DNA of 64,000 nucleotides from Duganella guangzhouensis (GTDB taxonomy: Bacteria > Pseudomonadota > Gammaproteobacteria > Burkholderiales > Burkholderiaceae_D), in the NCBI RefSeq assembly GCF_009674535.1, contig NZ_WKJK01000024.1, positions 1 through 64,000 of the forward strand, written 5' to 3'. Both the position numbers and the translations under genes were made by a program. Of the stretch, positions 16,224 through 24,928 are shown piece by piece. The notes below the pieces were generated by a model. The model worked only from the letters and a program-made list of their open reading frames with translations. It ran no database searches and was not told where the DNA came from. Position 1 is the stretch's first letter; each line of letters starts with the position of its first letter.

Positions 16224-16325
16224 AGCGGGGGGACCTCTGTTTATTCTGGTGCAAGCATAACACCGATGCATACCACAGAGGAACACCCGCGCACGCTTTT
16301 AGGCGCAATTAACGGCCAGATACCG

Positions 16326-16709
16326 CTATTTAGCTGACTTGGTCTTCTTGGCGGCCGGCTTTTTCGCCGGCGCTTTTTTGACCGCCGCCTTTTTGACGGC
16401 TGGCTTGGCAACTGCCTTTTTGGCCACTGCCTTTTTGACCACCGGCGCCGGTGTGCCGCCCAGCGCCAGCACTTGCTGGGTCAAGGCGTCGATACGCTGG
16501 TTGAGGGCATCGATTTCCTCGCGGTTCGGCACGCCGATCGAGCTCAGCGCGCGCAACACACGTTCCTCGAACACCTGCATCGAAAAGAACTTACCCTCCT
16601 CTTCCTGCGCCTTGGCAAATGCCGCCAGGCCAGCCTGCCAGATTTCCTGCGACGACATCCGGACCGCGTCCAGTTGTTGGTCCTCGTTCTTCTTCAACTT
16701 CTTAGCCAT
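16326..16709 (-). CDS. phasin-like PHA granule-associated protein with histone-like tail
   Basis: A 127-residue protein of the PhaF/PhaI type. Residues about 15-85 form an amphipathic helix with a coiled-coil (EIDALNQRIDALTQQVLAL), which binds polyhydroxyalkanoate granules. The last 40 residues are a lysine/alanine/proline-rich AAKP tail like histone H1, as in PhaF, which binds DNA and helps share granules between daughter cells. The second ATG (16709) has a CAGGA site at the right spacing and is preferred over the one at 16715. No PHA synthase gene is in the window, so granule production itself is inferred. Confidence 0.88.
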   Translation of the reverse strand: MAKKLKKNEDQQLDAVRMSSQEIWQAGLAAFAKAQEEEGKFFSMQVFEERVLRALSSIGVPNREEIDALNQRIDALTQQVLALGGTPAPVVKKAVAKKAVAKPAVKKAAVKKAPAKKPAAKKTKSAK

Positions 16710-16773
16710 GTGCATCCTGTCAGTTCTGTTTGCCGGTATTTTATTCTAAGCCAGCCAAACTAGAGAACGGTTA

Positions 16774-18663
16774 CTAATGCGACAACGTCAGATCGCCTAT
16801 GTATTTATCGAGGAAAGCCAGCAAGGTGCGGTAATACAGCACGCGATTCTCCTCCCTGGCCAGGCCGTGCCCCTCTTCCTCAAAACTCAGCCACTGTACC
16901 TGCTTGCCATTGCGTTCCAGCGCCTGCCGCATCTTCTTTCCATGCGATAGCGGCACACGTTGATCGTCCTCGCCATGCATCAACAATACCGGCGCGCGGA
17001 TACGCTCAGCGTGCTTCAGCGGCGACACCTGATCGAAAGAAACGGAGCGGGTGCGGGCGTCACCTATGCGGCTCAGCATCATTTCACGCGTCACCTTGTC
17101 ATCGGTGCGATCGGAGTCGTCCTGGAACATGTATTCGATATCGGCCACGCCGGCGAAGCTGACACCGCACTGGTACAGCTCCGGCGTCTTCACCAGTCCC
17201 CACATCGCGGCATAACCGCCATAGCTGGCGCCGACGATGCAGATGCGTGCGGGATCGGCAATGCCTTCGCTGATCAGGTGGCGGACCCCGGCGGTAATAT
17301 CGTCCTGCATCGCCAATCCCCATTGACCGTAGCCGGCCTGCTCGAAACGCTTGCCGAAACCGCTGGAGCCACGGAACTGCGGCTGAAACACCGCATAGCC
17401 ACGCGCCGCCAGCAACTGCACTTCCTCATTCCAGCCCCAGTAATCGCGCTCGGTCGGGCCGCCATGGATCAGCACCACCAGCGGCGCCTTGGTGGCGCCG
17501 TCGGCGGGGCGGGTCAGAAAAGCCGGGATGCTCAGGCCATCCGCAGCCGCATACTGCATCATCTCCATGGGCCGCATGCTGGCCTTGGCGGCGGCGACAC
17601 GATGCTGCAGCAACGGGCGCATCGCACTCTGTTTCATGTCCAGCAGATACCAGGTCCCCGGCTCAATATCGCTATACGAATACACCAGCACCTTGCCGCG
17701 CGGATTGCCACTGAGGCGGTTGATGCGCTTCGGCAGCGCGGCGTCGACCACCTGCTGCACACCGGCCCAAACCGGATCGAACCACACCGACTGCACCTGC
17801 AAGCCGCCGGTAGTGACCCGCTCGTAGCTCTGCTGCTCAATGCCACCGACGCTGAGAATATCCTGCGTGTCGCTGCCGGCCAGCATGTCACCGACGCGGC
17901 CAGCCTGGGTATCGTAGGCAAAGAAGGCATAGGCGTCACGCCCCATGCGCGAGGTGATCGCCAATGTATGCGGCTGATCCGGCACGTACGCCGGCATCCA
18001 GTAATCATCCACCACGCTGAACTGGGCCAGTTTCTGCCATTCGGCACCCGGCTCCGGCAGATACCAGTTGCTGACGGTCGACATATCACGCCACGTTTCG
18101 GAGTTCAGCAGCGTGGCTGCTCGCAGCACGCCATGGCGGTCGAAGGCCAGCTTGATTGCCTTGCCGCCGCCCGGGCGGTCCAATCGGCGCCGCTCACCGG
18201 TACGGGCATTCACCCGCGCATACACGCCGCGCCAGCTGTCGGCGCAAATCAGCACCCACGGCGAGTCAGGATCGTCCAGCTCGGCGCGCCGTACCACGTA
18301 CTGGCCCAGGGAGGCGATCTCCTTGCCGTTCAAATCCATCGATACCGCGCCGAAGCTGTAATCGACCGCCAGCAAGTCGTTGCTGGCCCAGATGACATTC
18401 CACGGCGTCTGAATATAACGCCAGCCGTCGCTCTGCTTGACGTAGGCCGAACGCAGCACTTTGCTGGTGCCGGTTTCGGTGTCGTACACCTGCAGTTCAT
18501 CACTGATGCCGTCAGAGAAAATAATCGCGATATGCTTGCCATCGGGGGAAAGTACCGCCTGACCGGCGCCCTCCCGATTGGCGGCCTGTTCGATGGTCAG
18601 AGGCGCCGCGCCGGCCAAGGCGCAGACAGCGGCAAGCACGCCGGCACAAAAGGCAAATCGCAT
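16774..18663 (-). CDS. S9-family prolyl oligopeptidase, periplasmic
   Basis: A 629-residue serine peptidase with a Sec signal peptide (1-19, ending AGA). A beta-propeller-like N-terminal part (about 25-375) precedes an alpha/beta-hydrolase domain. The nucleophile serine is in GASYGGYAA, the aspartate in HGEDDQRVP and the histidine in EEEGHGL, so the catalytic triad is complete. The oxyanion-side HGGPTERDYWGWN is also typical of acylaminoacyl-/dipeptidyl-peptidase-like S9 members. It probably trims peptides in the periplasm. It stands alone between the phasin gene and the large signalling protein and has no strong ribosome site at the ATG. Confidence 0.92.
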   Translation of the reverse strand: MRFAFCAGVLAAVCALAGAAPLTIEQAANREGAGQAVLSPDGKHIAIIFSDGISDELQVYDTETGTSKVLRSAYVKQSDGWRYIQTPWNVIWASNDLLAVDYSFGAVSMDLNGKEIASLGQYVVRRAELDDPDSPWVLICADSWRGVYARVNARTGERRRLDRPGGGKAIKLAFDRHGVLRAATLLNSETWRDMSTVSNWYLPEPGAEWQKLAQFSVVDDYWMPAYVPDQPHTLAITSRMGRDAYAFFAYDTQAGRVGDMLAGSDTQDILSVGGIEQQSYERVTTGGLQVQSVWFDPVWAGVQQVVDAALPKRINRLSGNPRGKVLVYSYSDIEPGTWYLLDMKQSAMRPLLQHRVAAAKASMRPMEMMQYAAADGLSIPAFLTRPADGATKAPLVVLIHGGPTERDYWGWNEEVQLLAARGYAVFQPQFRGSSGFGKRFEQAGYGQWGLAMQDDITAGVRHLISEGIADPARICIVGASYGGYAAMWGLVKTPELYQCGVSFAGVADIEYMFQDDSDRTDDKVTREMMLSRIGDARTRSVSFDQVSPLKHAERIRAPVLLMHGEDDQRVPLSHGKKMRQALERNGKQVQWLSFEEEGHGLAREENRVLYYRTLLAFLDKYIGDLTLSH

Positions 18664-18731
18664 ATCGAGAAATGAGTGTTGAGATGCGGAAATTATAAAT
18701 TAAGCATCTCTTTTCATCAATCCCGAAATTT

Positions 18732-21700
18732 TTATGCCGATTGCGGCGCCGTCTGGGCGGCCGTCAGCGCGGCCCGCGCGCTGCCGTGTGACTGGGCGTG
18801 CAAACGGAAACCTTCGCGGATGTTTTCACGCAGCACCGCGCCCTTCCACGGCTTGGTGTAGAAGCGGTCGATGGCGCCGTGGTTGATGGCGGCCATGATC
18901 GGCGTCAGGTCGGCATAAGCCGACAGCATGATGCGGAAGGTGTCCGGCGCCAGGTTCTTGACCCGCTCCATGAATTCGGTGCCACTCATCAGCGGCATGC
19001 ACTGGTCGCACAGAATCACCTGCACGCGGTGCTTGGCCAGGATGTCGAAGCCCTCGGCGGCGGTCTGCGCGGTCAGGATGCGGTAGCCGTCCTGCGCCAG
19101 GAAATCGGTCAGCACGTCCAGCATGAAGGCGTCGTCGTCGACAATCAACAGGGTTTGCTGATCGGCGACTTCCTCATCGGCCGGCGCTTGCAGCTGACGG
19201 CCTTCGCGCAGCATGGCTTCGAAATCGTCGGCCGGCAGTGGACGGCTGAAATAATAGCCCTGCATTTCATCGCAGCCGTGCCGGCGCAGATAGGATAGCT
19301 GGGCATCCTTCTCCACCCCTTCGGCAATCACGTTCAGCTTCAGGCTGTGCGCCATGTTGATGATGGCCAGTACGATCGCGGCGTCATCCGGATTGCTGGT
19401 CACCTCGCGCACAAAGGCGATGTCGATTTTCAGTTTATCGATCGGGAAGCGCTTCAGGTAGGCCAGCGAGGAATAGCCGGTGCCAAAGTCGTCGATCGAA
19501 ATCTGAATCCCCAGCGCCTTCAGGTTCTGCAGCACGCTGATGGTTTCCTCGGCATTCGACATCAGTGAGCTTTCGGTCAGCTCCAGCTCCAGCAGCTCGG
19601 GCGCGATGCCATGTTCGCGGATGGCTTTCAGCACCTCTTCCTCCAGCCCGCCGACAAAGAACTGGATGCCGGATACGTTGACCGACAGATGCACCGCGCC
19701 GACATTCTCTTTGTGCCACTGGGCGATCTTGCGGCACGCCTCATGGATCACCCAGGTGCCGACCCGCACGATCAGCCCAGTCTCTTCCAGCAGCGGAATG
19801 AACAGCGCCGGCGACACCATGCCATGCCCCGGCCGCTGCCAGCGGATCAGCACCTCGGCACCGCTGATGCGGCCGTTGAGGATGTTGACCTTGGGCTGGA
19901 AGTGCAGCACGAATTCCTCGTTCTCAATCGCGCGCCGCAGCGCGTTTTCCAGGTCCAGCCGCGCCAGCGATTGCGCGTTCATCTCGGCGGTGAAGAAGCG
20001 GAAGGCGTCGCGCCCGGCTTCCTTGGCGCGGTACATGGCGGTGTCGGCGTACTGGATCAGCGTGTCCGGCTCATTGCCATCGTCCGGATAAACCGCGATG
20101 CCGATGCTGGCGGTGACGGTGGCCTCGTGCCCTTTCAGGTCGAACGGCCGGCGCAACGCCTCGCGGATCTTGTCCACCACCGCCACCGCGTTCTGCGCGC
20201 CTTCCGGCAGCATCAGGATGGCGGCGAACTCGTCGCCGCCGAAGCGGCCGATGGTGTCGCGCACGCGCAGGCAGTCGACCAGCCGCGACGAGAACTGCCG
20301 CAACAGCTCGTCGCCGATGGTGTGGCCCAGCGTGTCGTTGACGTTCTTGAAGCGGTCGACATCCAGGAACAGCACCGCCAGCGACCATTTGTGTTCCGCC
20401 GCCTGGCGCAGTGAGTGGACCAGCGAATCGTAGAACTGGCTGCGGTTGGGCAGACCGGTCAACGTATCGAAATGGGCCAGCTTGAGCAGGCGCTGCTCGG
20501 CTTCCTTGCGCTCGGTGATGTCGCGCGCCACCGCCACCAGGATCCAGCTGGCACCCGACCGCAGCGTGCGGCGCTGCACTTCCACCGCCAGCGGCGAGCC
20601 ATCCTTGCACTGCAACAGCAGCTCGGTCATGGCGCCGCTCTGGTCGCCGGACAGCAGCTTGTCGTACAGCTCTTCCAGCTTGCGCAGCTCGCCTTCCAGC
20701 GCATGATTCGGGCCGACCTTGAGGAATTCCTCGCGCTCAAAGCCCAGCATGCGGCAAGCAGTGGCGTTGACGTCGACAAAGCACATGCCGGCGCGGTCGA
20801 CCAGGAAGATGGCGTCGGCGGTGGCGTCCATCGCCAATCGGAACCGGCGCAAGTCCTCGTCGAGACGGATCCGGGCATTCATGTCCAGCGTCAGCTGCGC
20901 GTGATGGCGCTTGATTTCCTCGTACAGCAGCAGGTTTTCAAACGCCACCGCCACCTGCGCCGCTACCGTGGCGGCCACGCGCTCGTCAACTTCCGAGAAG
21001 CCGTCGGCGCCCAGCTTGTCCACCAGGTAGAGCCAGCCATGGGTGCGCTCGCGCGCGGCGATCGGCACGCCCAGGAAGGAGTGCACCGGCGGGTGTGTCG
21101 GCGGCAGGCCGATGGTGGCCGGATCGCCGTTCAGGTCGTTGATGCGGCACGGCAGGCGCTGGTCCAGCAAGCCGCGCAGCACGCCGGCGCGCGGGGTTTG
21201 CGCAATTTGCCGCACCGGCATGCCGGCGCCGGCGCTGGAGAAATAGCTCAGTTCGGTCGCGCCCGGCTCCAGCACGCCGATGCACGCATATTTGGAGACG
21301 CAGATGTTCTGCGCCACGCGGCAGCCGATGTCCATCAGCGCGCTCGGATCGCGCTCGGCGCCGAGCTCGATGCCCAGCTCGATCAGCGCGGTCAGCCGCA
21401 AGCTCACCGCCTGCAGGCTGGACAGCGAATGCGACAGCCGCTGCGTCATGCGCGACAGATTTTCCGTGCCCGCATCGTCGCTGTCGCCGGCCAGCCGGGT
21501 AATCAGCTGGCTGCTCGATTCCAGCTCGTCCAGATATTCGGCCACCTTGTGGTCGATGTCATGCAAGCGGCCTTCCTGCGGCGGCTCGGGCGCAAACGCT
21601 GGCAACGGTTCCAGCACGGTGATGCTGTCGGCGCGGCCCAGCGCTTCCTTCACCGTCTGCAAAATTACTTCCGGATCGGACGGCTTGGGCAGGACCCAGC

Positions 21701-22391
21701 GCACGCCGCATGACTGCGCCACCGCCACCGCCTCGCGCTCGCGGTAGGTGGCGGTGTAGAAAATCACCGGCACATCGGCGGTTTCCGCATGCTCGTGCAT
21801 GCGGGTGACGAATTCGTAGCCATCCATATTCGGCATCAGGATGTCCGAAATCACCAGGTCCGGCTTTTCCGCCAACACCACTTTCAAGCCCTCGGCGCCG
21901 TTGGACGCCTCCAGCAAGCGATGACCGCCATAACTTAATAGCGTCATCAGGAATTCACGATTGAGTACGTGATCGTCCACGATCAAAATCGTGGCTGCAT
22001 CGTTTTTAGCCGGGGACGACACTGCCCCTTGTAAAAAAGACTCGATCTGGGTCACAAAGGTGTCCGGCTCGATCGGTTTGCCGATATAGCCGTCGAAACC
22101 AGCCTCCAGCAAGCGCTCGCGGTCGCCCACCATGGCCAGCGCGGTCACCGCCAGCGCCGGGATGTGGCGCACCTCGGGATCGGCCTTGAGCGCGCCCACC
22201 ACGCCGTAGCCATCCAGCTTGGGCAAATGCACATCGCAGATAATCAGGTCCGGCTGTTCGCGCTTGGCGGCCGCCACACCGGCCTCGCCATCGCTGGCCG
22301 ACAAGGGCTCGTAGCCAAAGGCACGCAGCAAATACACCATCAACTCCATGTTGGTGGCATTGTCTTCTATGATCAGGATACGTGCTGCCAC
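18732..22391 (-). CDS. seven-domain REC-REC-GAF-PAS-GGDEF-EAL-REC signalling protein
   Basis: A 1219-residue cytoplasmic c-di-GMP protein. In order: REC1 (4-122, Asp53), REC2 (133-250, Asp183), helical linker, GAF (about 345-490), PAS (about 515-630), GGDEF (about 635-800, intact GGDEF at 718-722), EAL (about 815-1065) and REC3 (about 1078-1195, Asp1129). The EAL motif reads EVLIR (846-850), a variant that keeps Glu and Arg. The other catalytic blocks (ELTES, DDFGTG, KID, AEGVE) are present, so phosphodiesterase activity is plausible beside cyclase activity. The start is a GTG at 22391 with an AAGGGGA site. It is 17 bp after the histidine kinase stop, so the kinase is its likely phosphodonor. 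REC3 is of the RIMLS...KPW type shared with the 36-40 kb operon. Confidence 0.94.
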   Translation of the reverse strand: MAARILIIEDNATNMELMVYLLRAFGYEPLSASDGEAGVAAAKREQPDLIICDVHLPKLDGYGVVGALKADPEVRHIPALAVTALAMVGDRERLLEAGFDGYIGKPIEPDTFVTQIESFLQGAVSSPAKNDAATILIVDDHVLNREFLMTLLSYGGHRLLEASNGAEGLKVVLAEKPDLVISDILMPNMDGYEFVTRMHEHAETADVPVIFYTATYREREAVAVAQSCGVRWVLPKPSDPEVILQTVKEALGRADSITVLEPLPAFAPEPPQEGRLHDIDHKVAEYLDELESSSQLITRLAGDSDDAGTENLSRMTQRLSHSLSSLQAVSLRLTALIELGIELGAERDPSALMDIGCRVAQNICVSKYACIGVLEPGATELSYFSSAGAGMPVRQIAQTPRAGVLRGLLDQRLPCRINDLNGDPATIGLPPTHPPVHSFLGVPIAARERTHGWLYLVDKLGADGFSEVDERVAATVAAQVAVAFENLLLYEEIKRHHAQLTLDMNARIRLDEDLRRFRLAMDATADAIFLVDRAGMCFVDVNATACRMLGFEREEFLKVGPNHALEGELRKLEELYDKLLSGDQSGAMTELLLQCKDGSPLAVEVQRRTLRSGASWILVAVARDITERKEAEQRLLKLAHFDTLTGLPNRSQFYDSLVHSLRQAAEHKWSLAVLFLDVDRFKNVNDTLGHTIGDELLRQFSSRLVDCLRVRDTIGRFGGDEFAAILMLPEGAQNAVAVVDKIREALRRPFDLKGHEATVTASIGIAVYPDDGNEPDTLIQYADTAMYRAKEAGRDAFRFFTAEMNAQSLARLDLENALRRAIENEEFVLHFQPKVNILNGRISGAEVLIRWQRPGHGMVSPALFIPLLEETGLIVRVGTWVIHEACRKIAQWHKENVGAVHLSVNVSGIQFFVGGLEEEVLKAIREHGIAPELLELELTESSLMSNAEETISVLQNLKALGIQISIDDFGTGYSSLAYLKRFPIDKLKIDIAFVREVTSNPDDAAIVLAIINMAHSLKLNVIAEGVEKDAQLSYLRRHGCDEMQGYYFSRPLPADDFEAMLREGRQLQAPADEEVADQQTLLIVDDDAFMLDVLTDFLAQDGYRILTAQTAAEGFDILAKHRVQVILCDQCMPLMSGTEFMERVKNLAPDTFRIMLSAYADLTPIMAAINHGAIDRFYTKPWKGAVLRENIREGFRLHAQSHGSARAALTAAQTAPQSA

Positions 22392-22408
22392 GTGTAATCC
22401 CCTTTCTT

Positions 22409-23893
22409 TTATTCTTCCAGCGGCAGAGCCAGCGTGAACACGCTACCCCGGCCGTACTCGCTATCAAACAAAATCTCGCCTTGCAGCAGCGATGCCAGCT
22501 TGCGACTCAGATGCAAGCCCAGGCCGGTTCCTTCAAATTGCCGCAGCGCGTTGGCGTCCAACTGGGAAAACGCTTGAAACAAAGCCCCACGCTGTTCCTC
22601 GCCGATGCCGATGCCGGTGTCGCTGACGCTGATGGTGGCGCAGGACTTGTGCCCCACGATCGCCTTGGTCAGCCGCACCAGCACCGTGCCGTGGTTGGTG
22701 AACTTGATGGCGTTGTGCACCAGGTTCATCAAAATCTGCTGCATCGCGCGGCGATCGCTGGACACCGTCACATCGTCCGCCGCTCCTTCGAATTCCAGCG
22801 CCAGCCCCTTGTTGCGCGCCTGCGGCTTGAACGAGGCCAGCACTTCATCGATCAGCGGCCGGCAGCGCACCGGCGCCAGGTCCAGCGCCACCTTGCCGGA
22901 TTCGATGCTGGTCAAATCGAGCAAATCGTTAATCAGCGACAGCAGATGGCGGGCGCTACTCTGCACCATCCGCAACTGTTTGCTCTGTTCATCATTGATG
23001 GGTCCAGGCAACTTCATCAGCATAGTACCCGTAAAACCGATGATCGCGTTTAAAGGCGTGCGCAATTCGTGAGACATGCCGGCCAGGAAGCGGTCTTTGG
23101 CAGCCACCGCCTTTGCCAGTTCGTCATTCTTTTCGCGCAGCAGCACCTCAAATTGCTTGCGCTCGCTGATGTCGCGGATGGCGCTCACCACCAGCGTGCC
23201 CTCCTCGGTCCTGATCGGGCTGAGGCTGATTTCAACCGGGAACTCGGCGCCATCGCTGCGCAGGCCGTACAGGTCGCGGCCAGTGCCCATGGCGCGCACC
23301 AGCGGCTCGGTCGCGTATCCGCCGCGATGGCCCATATGCGCGCCACGGAAGCGTTCCGGCATCAGGCTTTCAATCAGCATGCCGCGCATGGCGTTGTGCG
23401 CATACGCGAATAAGGCTTCGGCCTGGCGATTGGCCAGCACCACGCGGCCGGCGGCATTGGCCACGATAATGGCGTCCGGCATCGATTCCAGAATGCCGTC
23501 ATAGCGCGCCTCAACCAGCTTGGCGTCACGCAGCACCTTGAGCGTGGTGACGTCCTTCTTGCTCCACAAGATATAGGCGGGCGCGCCCTGCTCGTCGCGC
23601 ACCAGCTTGCAAGAACTGTCGATATACACCAGCGTGCCATCCCTGGCGCGCCGCATCGATTCATAGCTGGCGGTGCCGCGCTCCAGCGCCTGCCGCAGCG
23701 CGTCGGCGCCATCGTTGGGCAGCGCCAGCGGCACGATCAGCGCATCCAGTTGCTGGCCCAGCGCTTCCTCGCTGGTGTAGCCGAACACTGTCTGCGCGCC
23801 ATTGGTCCAGCACACGACTTTTCCGTCCAGCGTGGTCACCACGACAGCGTCAGGGGTTTCGTTCAGGATCAGGGTGCCGAAATCGATCGCCAT
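22409..23893 (-). CDS. PAS-PAS hybrid-free sensor histidine kinase
   Basis: A 494-residue soluble histidine kinase without membrane segments. Two PAS domains (about 5-120 and 130-245) precede HisKA with His275 in MSHELRTPLNAI and a HATPase domain with LVHNAIKFT and DTGIGI. It should sense a cytoplasmic or PAS-bound signal and phosphorylate one or more of the three receiver domains of the protein at 18732-22391. The start at 23893 (MAIDFG) has an AAGGCGAGG site; the frame is open upstream into the end of the lipase gene, but the PAS domain begins here. The gene order lipase-kinase-regulator is all on the minus strand. Confidence 0.92.
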   Translation of the reverse strand: MAIDFGTLILNETPDAVVVTTLDGKVVCWTNGAQTVFGYTSEEALGQQLDALIVPLALPNDGADALRQALERGTASYESMRRARDGTLVYIDSSCKLVRDEQGAPAYILWSKKDVTTLKVLRDAKLVEARYDGILESMPDAIIVANAAGRVVLANRQAEALFAYAHNAMRGMLIESLMPERFRGAHMGHRGGYATEPLVRAMGTGRDLYGLRSDGAEFPVEISLSPIRTEEGTLVVSAIRDISERKQFEVLLREKNDELAKAVAAKDRFLAGMSHELRTPLNAIIGFTGTMLMKLPGPINDEQSKQLRMVQSSARHLLSLINDLLDLTSIESGKVALDLAPVRCRPLIDEVLASFKPQARNKGLALEFEGAADDVTVSSDRRAMQQILMNLVHNAIKFTNHGTVLVRLTKAIVGHKSCATISVSDTGIGIGEEQRGALFQAFSQLDANALRQFEGTGLGLHLSRKLASLLQGEILFDSEYGRGSVFTLALPLEE

Positions 23894-23964
23894 CGCCTCG
23901 CCTTGTTTGCTACTGGTACAGGACTCACCATACAGCAACGCGGCGCGCACATCTTCACACAAAA

Positions 23965-24909
23965 TCACGCCGGCGTGGCCGATTCGATTTCCTGCAGCGC
24001 GCATTGCATGATTTCCGGATGCCGTCCCAGCGCCACATGGCCTATGGCGCCGAACACCAGATTGCGCGCGCCCGGCAGGTCGCTGGAGTCTTGCGGCGCG
24101 ATGATGTTATCGTGGACGGAATAAATGGAACTGAACAACAGACGTTGCGTATTTGCCTCAGATGCGGCCAGCGCGCCCAGCCATGGGCTGTCGCGCCGCA
24201 TCTGCTGCGCATTGCTTCCGGGACCGAAATGCGCCAGCGCCGTGCCGTGATGCGGCGTGCCGAGCGTGATCACGCGCGCGATATCGGCATCGCCATAACG
24301 CCGCAGATAGGCGCGCGCCACCAGCCCGCCCATGCTGTGCGCGAGGATGATGACTTGCGGGCTGCCAGTCTCGGCGCGCAGCCGCGCCACCGCCGCCTGC
24401 ACCTGCGGCGCGTAATCGTCGATCGAGGCGCCGGGCGGTTCCAGGTCGATGCCGTAATGACTGATGCGCGCCTGCTTCAGCAGCTTGCTCATCGGTAGCC
24501 AGTAGCCGCTGTTGCAGGCATAGCCGTGGATCAGCAGCACCGGCAAGCCGCGCTGCCGGTCACGCGGCTGCACTTGCATGCCGATAGGCCGCAGCATGTA
24601 ATAGGACGAGGTCAGCATCGATGAATGGAATTCATGCCAGAACAGATTGGCGGCGCTGAGTGGGTTCAGCGTGTGATCCGGCGGCGTCACGCTGCCGGCG
24701 CGCCAACTCAGATAGAAGTTGTTGGCCGAGATCATCAGCCGTATCAACAGCACCGCCAGCAGGCCGCAGGCCAGGTACACCGCCACGGTTGAAGGCGGAC
24801 TCAGTTGCGCCTCCCAGGCCGGGCGCCACCAGTAATAAAGGCCGATGGCCAGCCCCGCGATCAGCAGGGCTTGTGCCGCCAGCAGCAGTATCAGCAGTCG
24901 TTTGATCAT
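23965..24909 (-). CDS. membrane-anchored alpha/beta hydrolase, triacylglycerol-lipase-like
   Basis: A 314-residue protein. Two hydrophobic segments at about 4-30 and 42-62 anchor it in the membrane, and the rest is an alpha/beta-hydrolase fold. HGYACNSGYW supplies the oxyanion loop, AHSMGGLVA carries the nucleophile serine, and LGTPHHGTALA is the lipase-typical strand after it. The acid is probably the Asp in VHDNIIAP and the base the His in GHVALGRHP. It resembles PGAP1/lipase class proteins that act on lipid esters. It precedes the histidine kinase gene by 71 bp, so cotranscription is possible but not certain. Confidence 0.85.
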   Translation of the reverse strand: MIKRLLILLLAAQALLIAGLAIGLYYWWRPAWEAQLSPPSTVAVYLACGLLAVLLIRLMISANNFYLSWRAGSVTPPDHTLNPLSAANLFWHEFHSSMLTSSYYMLRPIGMQVQPRDRQRGLPVLLIHGYACNSGYWLPMSKLLKQARISHYGIDLEPPGASIDDYAPQVQAAVARLRAETGSPQVIILAHSMGGLVARAYLRRYGDADIARVITLGTPHHGTALAHFGPGSNAQQMRRDSPWLGALAASEANTQRLLFSSIYSVHDNIIAPQDSSDLPGARNLVFGAIGHVALGRHPEIMQCALQEIESATPA

Positions 24910-24928
24910 GACTGCATGATACCGCGTT

